Origin: Mesostigma viride
Taxonomy: Eukaryota > Streptophyta > Mesostigmatophyceae > Mesostigmatales > Mesostigmataceae
Length of the DNA: 20,029 nucleotides
Direction: 5' to 3'
Assembly: GCA_009746045.1 (NCBI GenBank)
Contig: RPFO01001585.1
Span: forward strand, 1-20,029
Below the pieces are notes generated by a model, which saw only the letters and a list, made by a program, of their open reading frames with translations, was not told the origin of the DNA and made no database searches. The position numbers and the translations under genes are program-made. Below, piece after piece: positions 9,401 to 20,029 of this stretch. Positions within the stretch are counted from its first letter, which is position 1. The number at the start of each line of letters is the position of its first letter.

Positions 9401-12400
9401 GGTGGTACCGCCTGCCGTCCGGCACTTTGAAGCCCGCCGGTGCTATAATTCCTATCGTCCACGCATGTTTTCCCCTGCCTCAAACCGCACGTTGCATTTA
9501 AATCTGGAGCCCAAAATTCACTGAAAACGTGTGCCAGCCGGTAGCAAACTGGGCCAAGCTGCCACGGAATGGTGGTACCGCCTGCCGTCCGGCACTTTGA
9601 AGCCCGCCGGTGCTATAATTCCTATCGTCCACGCATGTTTTCCCCTGCCTCAAACCGCACGTTGCATTTAAATCTGGAGCCCAAAATTCACTGAAAACGT
9701 GTGCCAGCCGGTAGCAAACTGGGCCAAGCTGCCACGGAATGGTGGTACCGCCTGCCGTCCGGCACTTTGAAGCCCGCCGGTGCTATAATTCCTATCGTCC
9801 ACGCATGTTTTCCCCTGCCTCAAACCGCACGTTGCATTTAAATCTGGAGCCCAAAATTCACTGAAAACGTGTGCCAGCCGGTAGCAAACTGGGCCAAGCT
9901 GCCACGGAATGGTGGTACCGCCTGCCGTCCGGCACTTTGAAGCCCGCCGGTGCTATAATTCCTATCGTCCACGCATGTTTTCCCCTGCCTCAAACCGCAC
10001 GTTGCATTTAAATCTGGAGCCCAAAATTCACTGAAAACGTGTGCCAGCCGGTAGCAAACTGGGCCAAGCTGCCACGGAATGGTGGTACCGCCTGCCGTCC
10101 GGCACTTTGAAGCCCGCCGGTGCTATAATTCCTATCGTCCACGCATGTTTTCCCCTGCCTCAAACCGCACGTTGCATTTAAATCTGGAGCCCAAAATTCA
10201 CTGAAAACGTGTGCCAGCCGGTAGCAAACTGGGCCAAGCTGCCACGGAATGGTGGTACCGCCTGCCGTCCGGCACTTTGAAGCCCGCCGGTGCTATAATT
10301 CCTATCGTCCACGCATGTTTTCCCCTGCCTCAAACCGCACGTTGCATTTAAATCTGGAGCCCAAAATTCACTGAAAACGTGTGCCAGCCGGTAGCAAACT
10401 GGGCCAAGCTGCCACGGAATGGTGGTACCGCCTGCCGTCCGGCACTTTGAAGCCCGCCGGTGCTATAATTCCTATCGTCCACGCATGTTTTCCCCTGCCT
10501 CAAACCGCACGTTGCATTTAAATCTGGAGCCCAAAATTCACTGAAAACGTGTGCCAGCCGGTAGCAAACTGGGCCAAGCTGCCACGGAATGGTGGTACCG
10601 CCTGCCGTCCGGCACTTTGAAGCCCGCCGGTGCTATAATTCCTATCGTCCACGCATGTTTTCCCCTGCCTCAAACCGCACGTTGCATTTAAATCTGGAGC
10701 CCAAAATTCACTGAAAACGTGTGCCAGCCGGTAGCAAACTGGGCCAAGCTGCCACGGAATGGTGGTACCGCCTGCCGTCCGGCACTTTGAAGCCCGCCGG
10801 TGCTATAATTCCTATCGTCCACGCATGTTTTCCCCTGCCTCAAACCGCACGTTGCATTTAAATCTGGAGCCCAAAATTCACTGAAAACGTGTGCCAGCCG
10901 GTAGCAAACTGGGCCAAGCTGCCACGGAATGGTGGTACCGCCTGCCGTCCGGCACTTTGAAGCCCGCCGGTGCTATAATTCCTATCGTCCACGCATGTTT
11001 TCCCCTGCCTCAAACCGCACGTTGCATTTAAATCTGGAGCCCAAAATTCACTGAAAACGTGTGCCAGCCGGTAGCAAACTGGGCCAAGCTGCCACGGAAT
11101 GGTGGTACCGCCTGCCGTCCGGCACTTTGAAGCCCGCCGGTGCTATAATTCCTATCGTCCACGCATGTTTTCCCCTGCCTCAAACCGCACGTTGCATTTA
11201 AATCTGGAGCCCAAAATTCACTGAAAACGTGTGCCAGCCGGTAGCAAACTGGGCCAAGCTGCCACGGAATGGTGGTACCGCCTGCCGTCCGGCACTTTGA
11301 AGCCCGCCGGTGCTATAATTCCTATCGTCCACGCATGTTTTCCCCTGCCTCAAACCGCACGTTGCATTTAAATCTGGAGCCCAAAATTCACTGAAAACGT
11401 GTGCCAGCCGGTAGCAAACTGGGCCAAGCTGCCACGGAATGGTGGTACCGCCTGCCGTCCGGCACTTTGAAGCCCGCCGGTGCTATAATTCCTATCGTCC
11501 ACGCATGTTTTCCCCTGCCTCAAACCGCACGTTGCATTTAAATCTGGAGCCCAAAATTCACTGAAAACGTGTGCCAGCCGGTAGCAAACTGGGCCAAGCT
11601 GCCACGGAATGGTGGTACCGCCTGCCGTCCGGCACTTTGAAGCCCGCCGGTGCTATAATTCCTATCGTCCACGCATGTTTTCCCCTGCCTCAAACCGCAC
11701 GTTGCATTTAAATCTGGAGCCCAAAATTCACTGAAAACGTGTGCCAGCCGGTAGCAAACTGGGCCAAGCTGCCACGGAATGGTGGTACCGCCTGCCGTCC
11801 GGCACTTTGAAGCCCGCCGGTGCTATAATTCCTATCGTCCACGCATGTTTTCCCCTGCCTCAAACCGCACGTTGCATTTAAATCTGGAGCCCAAAATTCA
11901 CTGAAAACGTGTGCCAGCCGGTAGCAAACTGGGCCAAGCTGCCACGGAATGGTGGTACCGCCTGCCGTCCGGCACTTTGAAGCCCGCCGGTGCTATAATT
12001 CCTATCGTCCACGCATGTTTTCCCCTGCCTCAAACCGCACGTTGCATTTAAATCTGGAGCCCAAAATTCACTGAAAACGTGTGCCAGCCGGTAGCAAACT
12101 GGGCCAAGCTGCCACGGAATGGTGGTACCGCCTGCCGTCCGGCACTTTGAAGCCCGCCGGTGCTATAATTCCTATCGTCCACGCATGTTTTCCCCTGCCT
12201 CAAACCGCACGTTGCATTTAAATCTGGAGCCCAAAATTCACTGAAAACGTGTGCCAGCCGGTAGCAAACTGGGCCAAGCTGCCACGGAATGGTGGTACCG
12301 CCTGCCGTCCGGCACTTTGAAGCCCGCCGGTGCTATAATTCCTATCGTCCACGCATGTTTTCCCCTGCCTCAAACCGCACGTTGCATTTAAATCTGGAGC

Positions 12401-14673
12401 CCAAAATTCACTGAAAACGTGTGCCAGCCGGTAGCAAACTGGGCCAAGCTGCCACGGAATGGTGGTACCGCCTGCCGTCCGGCACTTTGAAGCCCGCCGG
12501 TGCTATAATTCCTATCGTCCACGCATGTTTTCCCCTGCCTCAAACCGCACGTTGCATTTAAATCTGGAGCCCAAAATTCACTGAAAACGTGTGCCAGCCG
12601 GTAGCAAACTGGGCCAAGCTGCCACGGAATGGTGGTACCGCCTGCCGTCCGGCACTTTGAAGCCCGCCGGTGCTATAATTCCTATCGTCCACGCATGTTT
12701 TCCCCTGCCTCAAACCGCACGTTGCATTTAAATCTGGAGCCCAAAATTCACTGAAAACGTGTGCCAGCCGGTAGCAAACTGGGCCAAGCTGCCACGGAAT
12801 GGTGGTACCGCCTGCCGTCCGGCACTTTGAAGCCCGCCGGTGCTATAATTCCTATCGTCCACGCATGTTTTCCCCTGCCTCAAACCGCACGTTGCATTTA
12901 AATCTGGAGCCCAAAATTCACTGAAAACGTGTGCCAGCCGGTAGCAAACTGGGCCAAGCTGCCACGGAATGGTGGTACCGCCTGCCGTCCGGCACTTTGA
13001 AGCCCGCCGGTGCTATAATTCCTATCGTCCACGCATGTTTTCCCCTGCCTCAAACCGCACGTTGCATTTAAATCTGGAGCCCAAAATTCACTGAAAACGT
13101 GTGCCAGCCGGTAGCAAACTGGGCCAAGCTGCCACGGAATGGTGGTACCGCCTGCCGTCCGGCACTTTGAAGCCCGCCGGTGCTATAATTCCTATCGTCC
13201 ACGCATGTTTTCCCCTGCCTCAAACCGCACGTTGCATTTAAATCTGGAGCCCAAAATTCACTGAAAACGTGTGCCAGCCGGTAGCAAACTGGGCCAAGCT
13301 GCCACGGAATGGTGGTACCGCCTGCCGTCCGGCACTTTGAAGCCCGCCGGTGCTATAATTCCTATCGTCCACGCATGTTTTCCCCTGCCTCAAACCGCAC
13401 GTTGCATTTAAATCTGGAGCCCAAAATTCACTGAAAACGTGTGCCAGCCGGTAGCAAACTGGGCCAAGCTGCCACGGAATGGTGGTACCGCCTGCCGTCC
13501 GGCACTTTGAAGCCCGCCGGTGCTATAATTCCTATCGTCCACGCATGTTTTCCCCTGCCTCAAACCGCACGTTGCATTTAAATCTGGAGCCCAAAATTCA
13601 CTGAAAACGTGTGCCAGCCGGTAGCAAACTGGGCCAAGCTGCCACGGAATGGTGGTACCGCCTGCCGTCCGGCACTTTGAAGCCCGCCGGTGCTATAATT
13701 CCTATCGTCCACGCATGTTTTCCCCTGCCTCAAACCGCACGTTGCATTTAAATCTGGAGCCCAAAATTCACTGAAAACGTGTGCCAGCCGGTAGCAAACT
13801 GGGCCAAGCTGCCACGGAATGGTGGTACCGCCTGCCGTCCGGCACTTTGAAGCCCGCCGGTGCTATAATTCCTATCGTCCACGCATGTTTTCCCCTGCCT
13901 CAAACCGCACGTTGCATTTAAATCTGGAGCCCAAAATTCACTGAAAACGTGTGCCAGCCGGTAGCAAACTGGGCCAAGCTGCCACGGAATGGTGGTACCG
14001 CCTGCCGTCCGGCACTTTGAAGCCCGCCGGTGCTATAATTCCTATCGTCCACGCATGTTTTCCCCTGCCTCAAACCGCACGTTGCATTTAAATCTGGAGC
14101 CCAAAATTCACTGAAAACGTGTGCCAGCCGGTAGCAAACTGGGCCAAGCTGCCACGGAATGGTGGTACCGCCTGCCGTCCGGCACTTTGAAGCCCGCCGG
14201 TGCTATAATTCCTATCGTCCACGCATGTTTTCCCCTGCCTCAAACCGCACGTTGCATTTAAATCTGGAGCCCAAAATTCACTGAAAACGTGTGCCAGCCG
14301 GTAGCAAACTGGGCCAAGCTGCCACGGAATGGTGGTACCGCCTGCCGTCCGGCACTTTGAAGCCCGCCGGTGCTATAATTCCTATCGTCCACGCATGTTT
14401 TCCCCTGCCTCAAACCGCACGTTGCATTTAAATCTGGAGCCCAAAATTCACTGAAAACGTGTGCCAGCCGGTAGCAAACTGGGCCAAGCTGCCACGGAAT
14501 GGTGGTACCGCCTGCCGTCCGGCACTTTGAAGCCCGCCGGTGCTATAATTCCTATCGTCCACGCATGTTTTCCCCTGCCTCAAACCGCACGTTGCATTTA
14601 AATCTGGAGCCCAAAATTCACTGAAAACGTGTGCCAGCCGGTAGCAAACTGGGCCAAGCTGCCACGGAATGGT

Positions 14674-14842
14674 GGTACCGCCTGCCGTCCGGCACTTGAA
14701 GCCCGCCGGTGCTATAATTCCTATCGTCCACGCATGTTTTCCCCTGCCTCAAACCGCACGTTGCATTTAAATCTGGAGCCCAAAATTCACTGAAAACGTG
14801 TGCCAGCCGGTAGCAAACTGGGCCAAGCTGCCACGGAATGGT
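14674..14842 (+). repeat. Unit 87 with one T deleted
   Basis: This 169-bp unit reads CACTTGAAG where the consensus has CACTTTGAAG: one T lost from the TTT tract at unit positions 23-25 (14696-14697). It shifts the phase of all units to its right by one base. It is the only length change inside the array. It is a single private variant, not shared by neighbours, so it may be a recent mutation or a homopolymer error. Confidence 0.9.
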
Positions 14843-16032
14843 GGTACCGCCTGCCGTCCGGCACTTTGAAGCCCGCCGGTGCTATAATTCCTATCGTCCA
14901 CGCATGTTTTCCCCTGCCTCAAACCGCACGTTGCATTTAAATCTGGAGCCCAAAATTCACTGAAAACGTGTGCCAGCCGGTAGCAAACTGGGCCAAGCTG
15001 CCACGGAATGGTGGTACCGCCTGCCGTCCGGCACTTTGAAGCCCGCCGGTGCTATAATTCCTATCGTCCACGCATGTTTTCCCCTGCCTCAAACCGCACG
15101 TTGCATTTAAATCTGGAGCCCAAAATTCACTGAAAACGTGTGCCAGCCGGTAGCAAACTGGGCCAAGCTGCCACGGAATGGTGGTACCGCCTGCCGTCCG
15201 GCACTTTGAAGCCCGCCGGTGCTATAATTCCTATCGTCCACGCATGTTTTCCCCTGCCTCAAACCGCACGTTGCATTTAAATCTGGAGCCCAAAATTCAC
15301 TGAAAACGTGTGCCAGCCGGTAGCAAACTGGGCCAAGCTGCCACGGAATGGTGGTACCGCCTGCCGTCCGGCACTTTGAAGCCCGCCGGTGCTATAATTC
15401 CTATCGTCCACGCATGTTTTCCCCTGCCTCAAACCGCACGTTGCATTTAAATCTGGAGCCCAAAATTCACTGAAAACGTGTGCCAGCCGGTAGCAAACTG
15501 GGCCAAGCTGCCACGGAATGGTGGTACCGCCTGCCGTCCGGCACTTTGAAGCCCGCCGGTGCTATAATTCCTATCGTCCACGCATGTTTTCCCCTGCCTC
15601 AAACCGCACGTTGCATTTAAATCTGGAGCCCAAAATTCACTGAAAACGTGTGCCAGCCGGTAGCAAACTGGGCCAAGCTGCCACGGAATGGTGGTACCGC
15701 CTGCCGTCCGGCACTTTGAAGCCCGCCGGTGCTATAATTCCTATCGTCCACGCATGTTTTCCCCTGCCTCAAACCGCACGTTGCATTTAAATCTGGAGCC
15801 CAAAATTCACTGAAAACGTGTGCCAGCCGGTAGCAAACTGGGCCAAGCTGCCACGGAATGGTGGTACCGCCTGCCGTCCGGCACTTTGAAGCCCGCCGGT
15901 GCTATAATTCCTATCGTCCACGCATGTTTTCCCCTGCCTCAAACCGCACGTTGCATTTAAATCTGGAGCCCAAAATTCACTGAAAACGTGTGCCAGCCGG
16001 TAGCAAACTGGGCCAAGCTGCCACGGAATGGT
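14843..16032 (+). repeat. Units 88-94: seven consensus copies
   Basis: Seven 170-bp units identical to the main block, separating the one-base deletion unit 87 from the variant block that begins with unit 95. Confidence 0.9.
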
Positions 16033-17732
16033 GGTACCGCCTGCCGTCCGGCACTTTGAAGCCCGCCGGTGCTATAATTCCTATCGTCCACGCATGTTTT
16101 CCCCTGCCTCAAACCGCACGTTGCATTTAAATCTGGAGCCCAAAATGCACTGAAAACGTGTGCCAGCCGGTAGCAAACTGGGCCAAGCTGCCACGGAATG
16201 GTGGTACCGCCTGCCGTCCGGCACTTTGAAGCCCGCCGGTGCTATAATTCCTATCGTCCACGCATGTTTTCCCCTGCCTCAAACCGCACGTTGCATTTAA
16301 ATCTGGAGCCCAAAATGCACTGAAAACGTGTGCCAGCCGGTAGCAAACTGGGCCAAGCTGCCACGGAATGGTGGTACCGCCTGCCGTCCGGCACTTTGAA
16401 GCCCGCCGGTGCTATAATTCCTATCGTCCACGCATGTTTTCCCCTGCCTCAAACCGCACGTTGCATTTAAATCTGGAGCCCAAAATGCACTGAAAACGTG
16501 TGCCAGCCGGTAGCAAACTGGGCCAAGCTGCCACGGAATGGTGGTACCGCCTGCCGTCCGGCACTTTGAAGCCCGCCGGTGCTATAATTCCTATCGTCCA
16601 CGCATGTTTTCCCCTGCCTCAAACCGCACGTTGCATTTAAATCTGGAGCCCAAAATGCACTGAAAACGTGTGCCAGCCGGTAGCAAACTGGGCCAAGCTG
16701 CCACGGAATGGTGGTACCGCCTGCCGTCCGGCACTTTGAAGCCCGCCGGTGCTATAATTCCTATCGTCCACGCATGTTTTCCCCTGCCTCAAACCGCACG
16801 TTGCATTTAAATCTGGAGCCCAAAATGCACTGAAAACGTGTGCCAGCCGGTAGCAAACTGGGCCAAGCTGCCACGGAATGGTGGTACCGCCTGCCGTCCG
16901 GCACTTTGAAGCCCGCCGGTGCTATAATTCCTATCGTCCACGCATGTTTTCCCCTGCCTCAAACCGCACGTTGCATTTAAATCTGGAGCCCAAAATGCAC
17001 TGAAAACGTGTGCCAGCCGGTAGCAAACTGGGCCAAGCTGCCACGGAATGGTGGTACCGCCTGCCGTCCGGCACTTTGAAGCCCGCCGGTGCTATAATTC
17101 CTATCGTCCACGCATGTTTTCCCCTGCCTCAAACCGCACGTTGCATTTAAATCTGGAGCCCAAAATGCACTGAAAACGTGTGCCAGCCGGTAGCAAACTG
17201 GGCCAAGCTGCCACGGAATGGTGGTACCGCCTGCCGTCCGGCACTTTGAAGCCCGCCGGTGCTATAATTCCTATCGTCCACGCATGTTTTCCCCTGCCTC
17301 AAACCGCACGTTGCATTTAAATCTGGAGCCCAAAATGCACTGAAAACGTGTGCCAGCCGGTAGCAAACTGGGCCAAGCTGCCACGGAATGGTGGTACCGC
17401 CTGCCGTCCGGCACTTTGAAGCCCGCCGGTGCTATAATTCCTATCGTCCACGCATGTTTTCCCCTGCCTCAAACCGCACGTTGCATTTAAATCTGGAGCC
17501 CAAAATGCACTGAAAACGTGTGCCAGCCGGTAGCAAACTGGGCCAAGCTGCCACGGAATGGTGGTACCGCCTGCCGTCCGGCACTTTGAAGCCCGCCGGT
17601 GCTATAATTCCTATCGTCCACGCATGTTTTCCCCTGCCTCAAACCGCACGTTGCATTTAAATCTGGAGCCCAAAATGCACTGAAAACGTGTGCCAGCCGG
17701 TAGCAAACTGGGCCAAGCTGCCACGGAATGGT
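16033..17732 (+). repeat. Units 95-104: variant A, ten copies
   Basis: Each of these ten units carries T-to-G at unit position 115, changing CAAAATTCAC to CAAAATGCAC. The first changed base is 16147 and it recurs every 170 bp. All other positions match the consensus. The change removes a - strand stop (TCA) and creates a + strand ATG that is followed at once by CAC TGA, so it opens no useful frame. The shared change shows these units descend from one mutated copy. Confidence 0.92.
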
Positions 17733-19092
17733 GGTACCGCCTGCCGTCCGGCACTTGGAAGCCCGCCGGTGCTATAATTCCTATCGTCCACGCATGTTTT
17801 CCCCTGCCTCAAACCGCACGTTGCATTTAAATCTGGAGCCCAAAATGCACTGAAAACGTGTGCCAGCCGGTAGCAAACTGGGCCAAGCTGCCACGGAATG
17901 GTGGTACCGCCTGCCGTCCGGCACTTGGAAGCCCGCCGGTGCTATAATTCCTATCGTCCACGCATGTTTTCCCCTGCCTCAAACCGCACGTTGCATTTAA
18001 ATCTGGAGCCCAAAATGCACTGAAAACGTGTGCCAGCCGGTAGCAAACTGGGCCAAGCTGCCACGGAATGGTGGTACCGCCTGCCGTCCGGCACTTGGAA
18101 GCCCGCCGGTGCTATAATTCCTATCGTCCACGCATGTTTTCCCCTGCCTCAAACCGCACGTTGCATTTAAATCTGGAGCCCAAAATGCACTGAAAACGTG
18201 TGCCAGCCGGTAGCAAACTGGGCCAAGCTGCCACGGAATGGTGGTACCGCCTGCCGTCCGGCACTTGGAAGCCCGCCGGTGCTATAATTCCTATCGTCCA
18301 CGCATGTTTTCCCCTGCCTCAAACCGCACGTTGCATTTAAATCTGGAGCCCAAAATGCACTGAAAACGTGTGCCAGCCGGTAGCAAACTGGGCCAAGCTG
18401 CCACGGAATGGTGGTACCGCCTGCCGTCCGGCACTTGGAAGCCCGCCGGTGCTATAATTCCTATCGTCCACGCATGTTTTCCCCTGCCTCAAACCGCACG
18501 TTGCATTTAAATCTGGAGCCCAAAATGCACTGAAAACGTGTGCCAGCCGGTAGCAAACTGGGCCAAGCTGCCACGGAATGGTGGTACCGCCTGCCGTCCG
18601 GCACTTGGAAGCCCGCCGGTGCTATAATTCCTATCGTCCACGCATGTTTTCCCCTGCCTCAAACCGCACGTTGCATTTAAATCTGGAGCCCAAAATGCAC
18701 TGAAAACGTGTGCCAGCCGGTAGCAAACTGGGCCAAGCTGCCACGGAATGGTGGTACCGCCTGCCGTCCGGCACTTGGAAGCCCGCCGGTGCTATAATTC
18801 CTATCGTCCACGCATGTTTTCCCCTGCCTCAAACCGCACGTTGCATTTAAATCTGGAGCCCAAAATGCACTGAAAACGTGTGCCAGCCGGTAGCAAACTG
18901 GGCCAAGCTGCCACGGAATGGTGGTACCGCCTGCCGTCCGGCACTTGGAAGCCCGCCGGTGCTATAATTCCTATCGTCCACGCATGTTTTCCCCTGCCTC
19001 AAACCGCACGTTGCATTTAAATCTGGAGCCCAAAATGCACTGAAAACGTGTGCCAGCCGGTAGCAAACTGGGCCAAGCTGCCACGGAATGGT
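17733..19092 (+). repeat. Units 105-112: variant A+B, eight copies
   Basis: These eight units carry the unit-115 T-to-G change of the preceding block and also T-to-G at unit position 25, changing CACTTTGAAG to CACTTGGAAG (first at 17757, last in the unit starting 18923). The second change removes the TGA stop at unit 25. Both changes end together at the 112/113 junction, where the array returns to consensus. The order (A, then A+B, then none) indicates B arose on an A copy and was then multiplied locally. Confidence 0.92.
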
Positions 19093-20029
19093 GGTACCGC
19101 CTGCCGTCCGGCACTTTGAAGCCCGCCGGTGCTATAATTCCTATCGTCCACGCATGTTTTCCCCTGCCTCAAACCGCACGTTGCATTTAAATCTGGAGCC
19201 CAAAATTCACTGAAAACGTGTGCCAGCCGGTAGCAAACTGGGCCAAGCTGCCACGGAATGGTGGTACCGCCTGCCGTCCGGCACTTTGAAGCCCGCCGGT
19301 GCTATAATTCCTATCGTCCACGCATGTTTTCCCCTGCCTCAAACCGCACGTTGCATTTAAATCTGGAGCCCAAAATTCACTGAAAACGTGTGCCAGCCGG
19401 TAGCAAACTGGGCCAAGCTGCCACGGAATGGTGGTACCGCCTGCCGTCCGGCACTTTGAAGCCCGCCGGTGCTATAATTCCTATCGTCCACGCATGTTTT
19501 CCCCTGCCTCAAACCGCACGTTGCATTTAAATCTGGAGCCCAAAATTCACTGAAAACGTGTGCCAGCCGGTAGCAAACTGGGCCAAGCTGCCACGGAATG
19601 GTGGTACCGCCTGCCGTCCGGCACTTTGAAGCCCGCCGGTGCTATAATTCCTATCGTCCACGCATGTTTTCCCCTGCCTCAAACCGCACGTTGCATTTAA
19701 ATCTGGAGCCCAAAATTCACTGAAAACGTGTGCCAGCCGGTAGCAAACTGGGCCAAGCTGCCACGGAATGGTGGTACCGCCTGCCGTCCGGCACTTTGAA
19801 GCCCGCCGGTGCTATAATTCCTATCGTCCACGCATGTTTTCCCCTGCCTCAAACCGCACGTTGCATTTAAATCTGGAGCCCAAAATTCACTGAAAACGTG
19901 TGCCAGCCGGTAGCAAACTGGGCCAAGCTGCCACGGAATGGTGGTACCGCCTGCCGTCCGGCACTTTGAAGCCCGCCGGTGCTATAATTCCTATCGTCCA
20001 CGCATGTTTTCCCCTGCCTCAACCGCACG
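19093..20029 (+). repeat. Units 113-117 and partial unit 118, consensus, open end
   Basis: Five complete consensus units (19093-19942) and 87 bases of a sixth (19943-20029). The partial unit reaches unit position 88 and lacks one A of the AAA tract (it reads CTCAACCGCACG at the very end). The window stops in mid-unit, so no right-hand flank is seen and the array is longer than shown, or the contig broke here. Confidence 0.92.

Larger units (their letters stand above)
224..14673 (+). repeat. Units 2-86: 85 invariant consensus copies
   Basis: The distance 224 to 14674 is 14,450 bases, exactly 85 x 170, so there is no net length change. I saw no substitution on reading through. This perfect stretch can be bridged only by reads longer than about 14.5 kb, so the copy number here may be set by the assembler rather than by the genome. 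If real, it implies very recent amplification or strong homogenisation. No gene, insertion or spacer interrupts it. Confidence 0.9.
55..20029 (+). repeat. Tandem array of a 170-bp unit, more than 117 copies
   Basis: The period is exactly 170 bp: the same phase recurs every 1,020 bases (six units) throughout. Taking GGTACC as unit position 1, there are 117 full units (115 of 170 bp; units 1 and 87 are 169 bp) and a partial unit of 87 bp at the window end. All are in the same orientation with no spacer. By eye, 97 of the 117 are identical; the rest differ by one or two bases. The unit is 94/170 G+C (55%), with 54 C and 40 G on the + strand. Stop codons occur on the + strand at unit positions 25, 43, 96, 119 and 139, and on the - strand (read as CTA, TTA or TCA) at 40, 49, 77, 95 and 115. 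Because 170 leaves remainder 2 on division by 3, every frame meets them, so this is not a repeat-protein gene. No match to a known satellite or repeat family is recognised. Confidence 0.98.

Noticed and set aside
55-20029. CRISPR array
   Set aside because: Units abut with no variable spacers, and 170 bp is far longer than CRISPR repeats. No cas gene is in the window.
55-20029. Gene for a giant repeat protein (adhesin-like)
   Set aside because: The unit length leaves remainder 2 on division by 3, and both strands have five stop codons per unit, so all frames are closed. The longest + strand open stretch is 147 bp.
55-20029. Open stretch of about 94 codons recurring on the - strand every three units
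   Set aside because: One - strand phase stays open from unit position 40 of one unit back to unit position 95 two units earlier (about 282 bp), but it has no ATG; only late GTG and TTG codons. The length follows from the stop spacing and gives no coding evidence.
55-20029. Primate alpha satellite, because the period is close to 171 bp
   Set aside because: The unit is 55% GC and shows no similarity I can see to the AT-rich alpha-satellite monomer or its CENP-B box. Only the length is similar.
55-20029. Hammerhead ribozyme in a viroid-like or retrozyme-like circular repeat
   Set aside because: A unit-length concatemer suggested this, but the conserved CTGATGA core with a paired GAAA is absent on both strands. 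Other ribozyme classes were not tested by folding.
55-20029. tRNA or rRNA repeat unit
   Set aside because: No T-loop (GGTTCRANNCC type), cloverleaf or recognisable rRNA segment is present in the unit.

Overview
The window is one object: a head-to-tail tandem array with a 170-bp unit. It starts at a GC-rich left flank (positions 1-54) and runs to the last base. Counting by eye from the GGTACC (KpnI site) at the start of each unit, there are 117 complete units and an 87-bp partial 118th, covering 55-20029 (19,975 bp). The right edge of the array is not in the window. I find no convincing protein gene, tRNA, rRNA, transposon or CRISPR array. 170 is not a multiple of 3, and every unit carries stop codons on both strands, so no frame stays open across units.

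Layout. Positions 1-54: a unique flank of about 81% GC, with a canonical four-run G-quadruplex motif (9-30) overlapping a GC-rich hairpin (20-40). Unit 1 (55-223): a 169-bp edge copy lacking one A in its TATAAT. Units 2-86 (224-14673): 85 units with no difference I could see. Unit 87 (14674-14842): one T lost from a TTT tract. Units 88-94 (14843-16032): consensus. Units 95-104 (16033-17732): all carry one T-to-G change at unit position 115. Units 105-112 (17733-19092): that change plus a second T-to-G at unit position 25. Units 113-117 and partial unit 118 (19093-20029): consensus again, with one A missing near the last base.

Content of the unit. It is about 55% GC with C in excess of G on the + strand (54 C, 40 G). 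It has a perfect extended -10 promoter element (TGCTATAAT), a short inverted repeat (CCGGC/GCCGG) ending directly before it, a second possible hairpin, a 12-bp near-palindrome centred on GGTACC, an 8-bp palindrome ATTTAAAT, and a small open frame starting 15 bases after the -10 box. As read, the array is a field of about 117 same-strand potential promoters, if the host uses bacterial housekeeping-type sigma factors.

Organism. This cannot be settled. The extended -10 and the G/C-tract hairpin in the flank suggest a bacterium of moderate to high GC, but a satellite with a roughly nucleosome-length period in a eukaryote is also possible. The near-perfect identity means either recent, ongoing homogenisation or an assembly or amplification artefact. 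The nested blocks of linked variants and the unique left flank favour a real array, but the count within the 85-unit invariant stretch should not be trusted without spanning reads.
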